DNA of 64,000 bases, taken from assembly GCF_003573695.1 (NCBI RefSeq), contig NC_039368.1, positions 86,208,455 to 86,272,454 of the forward strand. The letters are read 5' to 3'. This document shows positions 1 to 9,252 of this stretch, piece after piece; position 1 is the stretch's first letter; each line of letters begins with the position of its first letter. Both the position numbers and the translations under genes were made by a program. This stretch comes from Papaver somniferum (taxonomy: Eukaryota; Streptophyta; Magnoliopsida; Ranunculales; Papaveraceae). The notes beneath the pieces were generated by a model. It was not told the origin of the DNA. It did no database searches and saw only the letters and a list, made by a program, of their open reading frames with translations.

Positions 1-803
1 CTGCAAATCAGCAGTGTACATTAAAGGTGTTTAATATGGGAGTGGATTGAGAATTTTGTGTTTTACATTCTGGTCGGTCCACTTGGAAGATTACTAAGCT
101 GAAAGCCTCGCTTTAAAAATAGCCAAGGATTTTACTGCAGAATCTATCATACAATACAAACATTTTAACTGTCCGAATACCGAAGACACAAGAACAACTG
201 TCCGAACCCCGAAGACACGAGAAAAAACCAAAATTACATGATTTTTAGAATTTGTTGTAGCCTTTCAATCCATGTAAGCTCAAAGTTTTAGCACTTTGAG
301 CGAAACAGAGCAACGGTCCTCTTGGTTCTTTCATTCGTGCATAATTGTCTTGATGAACAATTAGCAAAAAAAGGGAAACCTTGATCATAGAGGTAGTGAT
401 ACAACACTGTAGTCGGTGTTCGGGATAATGATCAATTGGAGGATCATCTTCAATTTCAGCTGGTTCATATGTTCTTTTTTTCCTTGATAAGTTAAAAAAA
501 TAAAAAACATTTATATTGCTTCCACGATCATATGCCCATCACCTAACGCTTGAGCTGACCAGAATTTCATGTTTAAAATCCTGGAGCCTGAAGGCCAAAT
601 AAATCTCCATAGAGGTCCAACTGAATCTATAATACACTAATATGATAAGCTTAGAAAGTCGATCACACCACACGAAAACATTAAGTTCATCATCAGACAA
701 TAGTTTAAGAGTTACGAAATCAAAGATAGCACACAGAAAAACCAACAAAAATGAAAACCGCAAACTTCTACTATCAGTTTCCATTTCCTCGCATGCGATT
801 AAA
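1..803. other. 3' flank of the KEN-domain gene, no gene seen
   Basis: AT-rich sequence downstream of the minus-strand gene that ends at 804. No open frame here has recognisable protein character. It probably holds the 3' untranslated region of that gene and intergenic DNA. No RNA gene or repeat boundary was recognised. Confidence 0.4.
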
Positions 804-2430
804 TTAAAGTAGATCTGCAACCACCGCACTCGGAAGGATTAAATAGTCATCAAAGAAGTCGTGATAGACCAGACCACTGGTTCCGTTAAATTCTTCCTCT
901 ACGGCTGTGAAGCATTGAATGAGGAATCGTTGATTCAATCCTCGAAAAGTTCGGTAGTATCCCTCACCGGTCACCCCGAAATGTTTCTGCGAAGGATTTT
1001 TGTTGTTGAATGAAACACTAATAATAATAACAAAAAAATAAATAATTTATTTTATTTTAATATATAAAGAGAAGAAATAATACCTGTATGAGGGTATCAC
1101 TTGTGGCACTGTGTTGACAAAAATGCCGTATAAATGCAAGAAAATGAATTGACCGAGTAGAGCTGTAATCATTTAAACGTTCCATAGCTTCAGCCTTGCA
1201 TTCACGTGGCAAAGCAGATTTCCAGTCGGTTATGGTGATATTAGTGATTCTGTTGTATAACCGCTTATCGGAGGCCTTGATATTTCTTTCTCTTTTGTGA
1301 TAAGCATCAACATAATCATAAAGTTTACAGAAAAAGTTCACAGATCTTACGCCATTCCACCGAGCTGGATGCTTCCTAACATTCAAAGGATCCTCGAAAT
1401 ATGCAAACAGCATTTTTTTGTTTCCGATTCTTGAGGGAAAAAACACAAGGTAATCAGTAATGATGAATAAACAAACCAAAGTTTGTAGGAGATAGAGAAA
1501 TAAGTCTAGCCATATATACTGCGATTAGAGAGAGTTATGATACCTATCAGATCCATCAAATCTTCGAGCAAAATCTGATCCCTCGGGATAATTTGGAAAT
1601 TCCGATAGAAAACAATTTACAATCTTCCCATAGCCAACAAAATCTGAAACAAAGAATATTTATTATAATATACTTTTAAATTATTAACTAATTTATATTA
1701 ATTAAGATTAATTACCATTCCTCCACAGCTCAACACCTCTATCGATGGCTCCTTTTAATTTCACATCAGAAATTTCAGGACCATTGCACACAATTACGAC
1801 ATTTTCTGGGCAAACCTCTCCATGACAAATACCTCTTTGTTGCAATTCTTTTAAAGATTTTCTACCGAACTATAACAACAAAGATGAGATTAGTGCATTT
1901 TTCAAATATCATACTCAGTCAAATCTGTTCAGATTATTAAAGTTAAATATGGTCTTATACAGTCAAACATATGTAAGTATCAAACATCGATTAATCCGAA
2001 ATTGAAACATAAGGAAATCAATCACACTAGAACATTACCTCAGGGTAAATTCTGTTATGTCACCGAAACTCGTGGGAACCTCTTTTTCGTTGACGGTTTG
2101 AGTTTTAACTTTAACTATGGTATCTAATGGAAATCTTTTCAAAGAAATCCGATACGAATCGAAAACGTGATGACTATATCCCTTATACTCACCAATCCCT
2201 TTATAATTTAATATATAAATAAAGGGATTTCCTACTAGCATGAACCATGGAATGAAGAATCTGATAGTATCCTCGTCGTTCGAATCATCGTGAAATTTCA
2301 TTGTTCGAACTGGTTGTTGCCTCCCTCCCTGCTGCTTTAAATAGCCTTCGTATTCGTCGTAATATTCCCGTTGAACTTTAGTCGATTCAATTATAATAAG
2401 ATCTTCCTTCAAGTGATTATGGTTCTCCAT
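804..2430 (-). CDS. IRE1-like pseudokinase with KEN ribonuclease domain (spliced, possibly damaged)
   Basis: Five exons fit GT-AG splicing on the minus strand: 2430-2039, 1869-1716, 1643-1544, 1429-1084 and 986-804 (stop at 804-806). The last four join in frame. Exon 2 carries a catalytic-loop relic HGEVCPEN where active kinases have HRDxKxxN, and no DFG follows, so the kinase part should be inactive. Exons 3-5 match the KEN RNase domain of IRE1 and RNase L: an RWNGVRSVNFF helix, a Y-x12-R-x4-H catalytic pattern (YSSTRSIHFLAFIRHFCQH) and a C-terminal YYRTFRGLNQRFLIQCF segment. Of the four residues needed for IRE1 cleavage, Tyr, Arg and His are present and Asn is His. Exon 1 has a possible glycine loop (GIGEYKG) and a Lys in ISLKR, but its best donor leaves phase 2 while exon 2 needs phase 0, and about 50 residues of kinase core are absent. 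Exon 1 may therefore be wrongly joined, or the gene may be broken. IRE1 acts in the unfolded-protein response; a role here is inference. No signal peptide or membrane segment is seen. Confidence 0.68.
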
Positions 2431-3129
2431 TTTTTATGAAATTCAACTGAACCCGAAATCATAAAATTAAAAAAAACTAAAAAAATAAATAAAATAAAAC
2501 CATACATCAAACAGGGAAAAAATCATAAAACTAAAAACACTAAATCTCACCGAACACTGAAAACAGATGCCATGCCATTTCAGTATCCAACATGTTAAAA
2601 CACACATCACGCATTTGTATCTCCAATTTACAGAAAAATCATAAAACCCCCAAAATTTTAATTTCATCTATTTACAAATTAACACCGAACATCGTGTGAT
2701 TCATGGAAAATAAAGGACTAGGTTCCATTAACTTACTTGTTCGACGATCAATTCCACACTAATCGTCTTTGTCTTCAATTTTTACCGCCTGCAACTATTT
2801 CAAAACTATTTTCTCTTGTTTTTAAATCCCTCCAACAGTGAAGATAGAAGTATTAATCACTCAAAATCTCAATCGATGCTTTAGTAAACTTACTTGATCT
2901 TCTCTCTTTCCTTCTTCTCGTCTCCCCTTCTCAACTGTGCCTAAAACGAAACGACCTCTATAACCTCTGATCGATTTTAGTGAACTTGGTAAGGGTAAAT
3001 CAGGCCTTTTCGATTTGGAATGATAATTAGCCGTCGATTGAAGATGCTCGATGTACGGTTAGATCAGGTGGTGTTAGGCTTTAAGGGAAACCTGGATGGT
3101 GGGCCGTGGGCGCATTTTAGAAAGTTTTA
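2431..3129. other. Upstream region of the KEN-domain gene
   Basis: AT-rich sequence with pyrimidine-rich stretches near 2880-2940, reading as a purine-rich 5' untranslated region on the minus strand. It probably contains the promoter and leader of the gene that starts at 2430. No further coding exon was recognised. Confidence 0.35.
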
Positions 3130-4395
3130 AAATAGTGAAACTACGGTCACATCCATTTTTCAGATTTTTTTGCACTGTGAAATCCACAGATAAAAAACTT
3201 TAGACGCGCACCATTTCCTCGGTGAAAATTTCTCCCACACCCAAAATTTCTAAAATTGTTTCTTCGCTTATTTGTTCCTCGTTTTTCTTTCATTACTTCT
3301 TTTATTTTTCGTCCTTTCTTTTTTAATCTAGTAGGTTTTTGTTCAGATCAATCGTTAAACCGATTTCGATCAAAAATCATTCTGCAAGGAGATTGACAAG
3401 TGAAATCAGAGGTGGAGATCGAGAAGATGATGATCGAGTAAATGGGTGATATTGATTGAAGTCGTGGACAATAGAAGAGATCTGTTTCTGAAGATTGAGA
3501 TTAGAAATCAGGGTTTCATAAGACCTGAGTTTGTAATTGAAATCAGCGTTTCATAAGATTTGCATATTTATGGAACTGATGTAGGTTAAAAAGATGATTC
3601 AGAGTATGAGATGGTTTGGATTTAGTTTGTTATCAACTAAATTCAGGGGTTTTGTACTCGGATTCAAATTAAGTTTTGTATGAAATTCAGACTACAAGAA
3701 GGTGAAAATGTTGTTGGTTGTAGAGAAATGGGAAAGGTGTTTATGATGTTTGGTTTGTATGGGAGATATTGAAACAGGAAATAAGATGATGATGATGTTA
3801 TGCATATGTTGTTTGGTTTGTATAACCTGTCATGCAGTCGAGAAAACGTTTGTATAACATGTAATGCAGCTATGAAAATGGATGCATAACCTGTTATGCA
3901 TCTGCAAAAGTTAAAGTATAACTAGTTATGCAGTCCGGAAAATGGTTGCATAACACATTATGCATCAGCTTATTTGTTAGTATTGAAACTAGCAATAAAA
4001 AAGACTGCATAACTTGTCATGCACCTACAATAATATCTGCATAGTATGTTATGCAGTCGCGAAAATGGATGCATAACCTATTATGCATCCTAAAATATGG
4101 CTGCATAATGCATTATGCATCTATTTTTTATGTAGTTACGCAGTAATACAATTGCTACATAACTTGTTATAGATGTATAAGTTTGTTGTGTAGAGGCATA
4201 ATTTGTTATGCAGTCGAGAAAATGGTTGCATACTTCGTTATGCGTCTACATGATGTGTTATCCCTGAAAAAAATAGTATGCATAACCCGTCATGCAGATG
4301 CATAAACCGTCATGTAGACATTTTTAATAATTTCGGATAATTATGGGTGTCACGGTAGATATTTTTCATAATTATGGGTGTCACGGTAGACAAAA
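3130..4395. mobile_element. Possible non-autonomous element with degenerate inverted ends
   Basis: The left end has CTACGGTCACATCCATTTTTC (about 3140-3160). The right end, read on the minus strand, has CTACCGTGACACCCAT (about 4370-4388), which is itself present twice as GGGTGTCACGGTAGA. This imperfect inverted relation encloses a non-coding block with the palindrome array at 3815-4315. No target duplication was identified and no protein is encoded. The boundaries and the class are inferred. Confidence 0.3.
3815..4315. repeat. Array of about 14 degenerate TGCATAACnnGTTATGCA palindromes
   Basis: An 18-bp dyad of the form TGCATAAC-NN-GTTATGCA recurs about every 30-35 bp, for example near 3818, 3850, 3880, 3946, 4004, 4069, 4102 and 4278. 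Copies are joined by purine-rich spacers such as GTCGAGAAAATGGT. Each dyad can pair with itself and with its neighbours. Variants such as CTGTCATGCA and ACATTATGCA show independent drift of the copies. No coding potential is apparent. Confidence 0.75.
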
Positions 4396-4759
4396 TTAAT
4401 AAGGGCTGAACATGGTTTCATTTTTCTGCTGGAACCGGACCAAACCAGACCAATTAGGAAGAAACCAAACCGAACTATTTACTAATGGATTGGTTACGGT
4501 GTAGAAAGTAGAAAACCGATAGTGTTGGTTTTGGTTTGGTTTGACCTCTAAAACCGAACCAAAAACCATTGGAAAACCGATTAATTTTTAAACTTGGTTT
4601 TTACCGTTGATTTACAAGTATTAGATTGTACCCATTGATTTAGAAGATAAGTAGAAACCCTAAATCTAATATTTCATTATGATACTCTCCCTCTTTCTCT
4701 TTCTCCTTCTCTCAGTCGCCTCCCTTCTCCACCCCCAACTACAACTGCTGCTTCTACAA

Positions 4760-5340
4760 CTTGGGAAGGGGAAAGTTCGGCTAGAGGAGGAAGAAGAAGA
4801 GATGTTAAGGGAAACTGATTTGATTTTTTAGAAAACAGATTTTAGGTTTTTGTATTAATGGTAAGGATAGATAGGTAACTGACGATTAATTATGTTCAAG
4901 GATTTTAGGTTTTTGTATTATGTAGTTGGGTTTAATTGACGAACAAATTTTTACGAATTGACGATTAATCACGGTAATGAAAAAAAATCTTGGGAAGGGG
5001 AAAGTTCGGCTAGAGGAGGAAGAAGAAGAGATGTTAAGGGAAACTGATTTGATTTTTTAGAAAACAGATTTTAGGTTTTTGTATTAATGGTAAGGATAGA
5101 TAGGTAACTGACGATTAATCATGTTCAAGGATTTTAGGTTTTTGTATTATGTAGTTGGGTTTAATTGACGAACAAATTTTTACGAATTGACGATTAATCA
5201 CGGTAATGAAAAAAAATCTTGGGAAGGGGAAAGTTCGGCTAGAGGAGGAAGAAGAAGAGATGTTAAGGGAAACTGATTTGATTTTTTAGAAAACAGATTT
5301 TAGGTTTTTGTATTAATGGTAAGGATAGATAGGTAACTGA
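4760..5340. repeat. 229-bp tandem repeat, about 2.5 copies
   Basis: The motif CTTGGGAAGGGGAAAGTTCGG starts at 4760, 4989 and 5218, giving a constant 229-bp period. The copies are almost identical; one visible change is ATTAATTATG versus ATTAATCATG. The third copy stops near 5340. Read on the minus strand, the unit resembles 16200-16378, the leader upstream of the ATG of the plant-mobile-domain gene: CTTCTTCTTCCTCCTC, ATTAATCGTCAATTCGT and CAATTAAAC are shared. The unit is therefore a multiplied 5' leader fragment of that element family. Confidence 0.9.
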
Positions 5341-5404
5341 ACTACAATAGGGTACCCCTTATAAGGTCACCCAAGATGGGAATATTATTTTGTATGCCTT
5401 GAAA
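5341..5404. repeat. Inverted copy of the 16.09-16.16 kb subterminal sequence
   Basis: The core CTTATAAGGTCACCCAAG and the following TTTGTATGC-TTGAAA reappear in reverse orientation at about 16091-16163. Similarity continues outward through the 229-bp repeats. This is a truncated, inverted member of the same family as the 16.1-20.6 kb element; its outermost terminus is missing. Confidence 0.7.
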
Positions 5405-5713
5405 CATGGTTCTTAAATAGTTAGTGTGGGTTTGGAGAGTTGCAACATTTACACAGTACATAAAGCTAGATATTATTTGTTACTGGAAATTTCTGAGGAA
5501 CCCATGTTTGGTTCCTCTCTCTTTCAGTGACCCATCAATAAGATAACATATATATGTGTAGTCCAAATTAATAGGTTAATGGTTAAGATTACTTGGATTA
5601 GTTTGGTTTTAGATATCCAAAAACTGGTTAGGACTAAATTAACCTTTATTAATTATGTATTTTTAACGAAAATTAAAAAAAAAAACCATTTTATGGTCAA
5701 AACGTTAGTTAGT
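5405..5713. other. AT-rich spacer, no feature seen
   Basis: No coding frame or known repeat was recognised here. It is the left flank of the LINE block and ends in the 14-bp duplication at 5714-5727. It was probably contiguous with 12863 onward before the LINE insertion. Confidence 0.4.
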
Positions 5714-5727
5714 CGTGGGCGTTAGTC
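5714..5727. repeat. Left copy of the 14-bp target-site duplication of the LINE block
   Basis: The sequence CGTGGGCGTTAGTC lies directly before the poly-T that marks the 3' tail of the minus-strand LINE. The identical 14-mer occurs at 12849-12862, directly after the 5' end of the second LINE copy. This is what target-primed insertion of one element would leave. Confidence 0.9.
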
Positions 5728-8608
5728 TTTTTTTTTACTCGGTCAATAAAATAGAATAAAAAAGCGAAAATGTACAAGGATCAGGCTAAGTTAGTGCTAA
5801 GCCAAAAAGGCCGCACACTAAAAAGCCTAAAAACGATAGTAAACCTCTCCAGGCCATTCAACAGAATGAATAAAACCTGGCCTACCCTCGTAAAACTCAT
5901 AATGATCCTCAGCTAACAAACATGCTTGTTTGGCCGAGACATCTGCTGAAAAATTAGCCTCTCTGTAGCTATGAATATAGCTAATATTGTTATAAAAGGT
6001 CTTCGCTATTCTCCACTTCTGCATTAGCTGCCATGGCAAATCGCCTTTTTGAAGAGCATATAAACAACTCATCGAATCAGATCTGACACATAGGTTCTTC
6101 ACATTCCATCTTTGAGCAACAACAGCACCATAGATCACCGCACAAACTTCAGCATAGAAGTTAGTCTGCCAGCCCAGACCAACGCACAGAACTCCCAAGA
6201 CTACCGAGCTAGAATCACGGAAAACAACACCAGAACCAGCCTGCCCCGGATTACCAAGAGAAGCACCATCACAACAAATCATAATCTCACCAGGATTTGG
6301 TGGGCTCCAAGTAACTTCAACTGGGTTAGAGTGATCGCAAGATCTATGCGTCACTCTAAAGAAATTAACAATACGCAAATCATCCAAAGTATTATGCATA
6401 TGGCCCTTCAATCTAATAGAGTTATCACGAATTACCTGGTGAACTCTGCCTTTAAACTCCAGCCAACGAATCTGTTTGTTCTCAAAATAAGCTTTATTAC
6501 GCATCTTCCACAGCTCCGTAACTATTGCAAGATTTGCAACAAGCCACAGATCCTTAATCATTCGACTCCTGCCTTTTGCAGCCTTGTAGGAGGCTACCAG
6601 GTCCTCATTCGGCGTCAATCCGAAAATTTCAGCTGCCCACTTCCAAATTCTTTTGGCAATTTTGCAATGCCAAGTAATATGGCTAACATCTTCACAATCT
6701 TCTCTACATAAACGGCACATAGAAGGCATCTCCCTACCAGTCTTCTTCATAACATTATCATCAGAAGCACAACACTGTTTATAAAATAGCTTCCAATACT
6801 GCACACCCAAAGTAGGATGTATAACACTTCTAGAGAAGAGAGCCGCAGCTGGCAAAATTTCAGCTGGTCCACGAATAGCAGCCTTGGCCGACTTGACAGT
6901 GAAGACACCCTTACTATCCAAGTCCCAAATTTTATAATCATCTCCACCACCAATAAGAGGCAAATTATCAACATCAATATTGCATCGTAACATCAATTCT
7001 TTAGTCTATTGAGGAATAACCCAAGAGCCATCAATAATAATATCACTCACCTTGGCCTTAAAATCATTAGGGCCTCTTGTGGTGATGCCAAGACGTTGAG
7101 CAATTGAAAAATCAGCACACCAATTATCAAAAAATAAGGAAGTATTAGCACCGTTACCTATAATTGAGCGCGTGTGTTTTTGAACAAAGTTATGCACCAA
7201 TCTAATGCCAGGAAAAACCGAGGAACCCAGCTTATAATCAACCAAGTTGCCATTAACTTTGAAATATTTTGCCTTCAAAAATCTAGCCCAAGTCTTATCA
7301 GAGTCGCGAATCGAAATCCACAACTTCATAAGCATGGCCCTATTAACATCGTTTAACTTCTTGAGGCCAAGCCCACCTTCACGTCTAGAACGGCATAAGA
7401 CATCATAAAGAACAGTGAAGTGTTTGCGCTTCTCAGCATCTCCAGACCACAAAAAATTGCGAATGGCCCTCTCAACAGATTTGATGGCCGTGCATGGCCA
7501 TTTGTAAACAGCCATTGAATGAAGCAAATAGCTAGAAATAACTGATTTGATCAAAACTAACCTGGCCTGAAAAGACAAAAGCTTACCCTTCCAACCTTCC
7601 AGCTTGTCCATAATCTTCTCCATTACCTGACGAACATGAATATGACGCACAATGCCAGGTTTCAATTGGATTCCCAAATATTTATCCGGGAAATGCGCCC
7701 TCTCCATGCCCATAAAGTTTGCAATAGCAATAGCACGAGACTGCCTATCTCCACCATAATAAAATTTGCTTTTGGCATAACTAACATACTGACCAGAAGC
7801 ACGTTGATACATGCCAAGCATCTCCTTCAAGTTCCGCAAGCTATGAAGATTACCCTTACAGAAAATAAGAATATCATCCGCAAAGAGCAAATGGGTTGGA
7901 GCCACACCTTTCTTACTCACCATGTGATGCATACTTCTAGCAGCAAACAACTTAGACAGATTGCGGCTCAAAACATCCTCAATAAGAACAAAAATCAAAG
8001 GTGAAAGAGGATCACCTTGACGAAGGCCTCTTGTGATACTGAAAAAACCTTCAGGGCTACCATTAATCATAATAGATATACGGGCAGAGTTAAGAATACT
8101 CAGCAACCACGAACACCATGCATCAGAAAAGCCATATTGACGAAAAACTTCAACCACAAACTCCCAACTCACCGTGTCAAAAGCCTGGGCTATATCCAAT
8201 TTAAGGCCAACGTTACCATGCTTCCGTTCAACGCTAATCTCATTGATCAGTTCCGAGGCCAAGGCTATATTCTCATGAATGTTTCTTCCTTTCATAAACG
8301 CCACTTGCTCTTCAGAAATCAATTTGTTCAACACCGTGCCAAGTCTGGTCGCCATAATTTTGGTAATGATTTTGAAGAAGAAGTTGCTTAAACCAATTGG
8401 TCTATAGTCTTTAATAGCATCAGCCTTATTAGCTTTTGGAATGAGCACAATAAAACTAGAGTTAATGCCATTAGGAATCTTCCTCATCGCCCAACAGTTT
8501 GCAATAGCATTAAAAAGATCTCTAGAAATAATGTTCCAACAGACTCGAAAGAAAGAACCTGTAAATCCATCGGGGCCAGGAGCAGAATCCGCTCCAAGAT
8601 CAAAAACA
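5728..8608 (-). mobile_element. L1-type LINE, copy 1, 5'-truncated
   Basis: On the minus strand the element ends in a poly-A tail (T run at 5728-5736) and is truncated at its 5' side near 8608. There copy 2 continues (12132 onward) but copy 1 switches to the 314-bp repeat. It is about 98-99% identical by eye to the matching part of copy 2. Its left flank carries the 14-bp duplication, whereas its right flank is the 17-bp sequence AATTTGTAGAAATGCAA. Its two ends therefore belong to different insertion events. Confidence 0.9.
5827..8608 (-). pseudogene. LINE ORF2 remnant: reverse transcriptase, zinc finger, RNase H (copy 1)
   Basis: The frame starts inside the reverse transcriptase because the 5' part is lost. 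Visible in order are the palm motif LKLDIAQAFDTVSW, the catalytic FADDILIF, a C-terminal zf-RVT zinc-binding region (CRLCREDCEDVSHITWHC) and an RNase H domain with CDGASLGNPGQAGSG, AEVCAVIYGA and RSDSMS, which hold the expected acidic residues. A single in-frame TAG at 7006-7008 separates reverse transcriptase from zinc finger and RNase H; copy 2 has Lys there. The RNase H domain places it with plant L1-type elements that encode one. A small fused frame beyond 8608 reads into unrelated repeat DNA and is not part of the protein. Confidence 0.9.
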
Positions 8609-9252
8609 AATTTGTAGAAATGCAAATAAGAAATATATAGGGAAGGGACGTTGGTTGAGAAGAAATGCAAGTTTGCCTTGCATTTCCTACGAGAAGCGAA
8701 TGCCGCGACGCTTTGGCATGCATTTATGCGTGCCAAATGCGATTTATCGAATTTATTGGCATCACTGGCTTACAACCACGTGAGTAAGGCCAATGCCGGA
8801 GACCCATATTGCATCATCTGTCACGATGAAGCTTCATTTGAAACGATGAAGCTTCATTTGGGCATGGCCATTGCAAGATGCGGCCTCCGGAGCTGGTGAA
8901 TGATTTTTCCTCCCCTAATCTAATTTGTAGAAATGCAAATAAGACATATATAGGGAAGGGACGTTGGTTGAGAAGAAAATGCAAGTTTGCCTTGCATTTC
9001 CTACGGGAAGCGAATGCCGCGACGCTTTGGCATACATTTATGCGTGCCAAATGCGATTTATCGAATTTATTGGCATCACTGGCTTACAACCACGTGAGTA
9101 AGGCCAATGCCGGAGACCCATATTGCATCATCTGTCACGATGAAGCTTCATTTGAAACGATGAAGCTTCATTTGGGCATGGCCATTGCAAGATGCGGCCT
9201 CGAGAGTTGGTGAATGATTTTTCCTCCCCTAATCTAATTTGTAGAAATGCAA
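8609..9252. repeat. 314-bp repeat, two units plus a 17-bp third start
   Basis: The 17-mer AATTTGTAGAAATGCAA begins at 8609, 8922 and 9236, so the units are 313 and 314 bp and nearly identical. The third occurrence ends exactly where the poly-T of LINE copy 2 begins. This fits a repeat array into which a LINE inserted at that 17-mer and duplicated it. Each unit also holds a doubled GATGAAGCTTCATTTG and a TATATAGGG stretch. Short open frames across it are low-complexity and unsupported as genes. Confidence 0.88.

Noticed and set aside
2467..2667. Small hydrophobic minus-strand frame upstream of the KEN gene
   Set aside because: Phe/Trp-rich composition typical of translated AT-rich leader DNA, with no motif; not called as a gene.
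4420..4640. AACCGAACC/AAACCG-rich stretch considered as telomere-like repeat
   Set aside because: The motif is irregular and lacks the plant telomere unit TTTAGGG in tandem; it is a simple degenerate repeat.
6112..6711. Plus-strand open frame over the LINE RNase H
   Set aside because: It is the complement of a well-supported minus-strand RNase H/zinc-finger frame, and it repeats identically at 9638-10237 because the LINE copies repeat. It has no domain.
8651..9213. Repeated short proteins in the 314-bp units
   Set aside because: Open frames of 80-110 codons on both strands come from a repeated non-coding unit. They have no domain and their lengths change with single-base differences.
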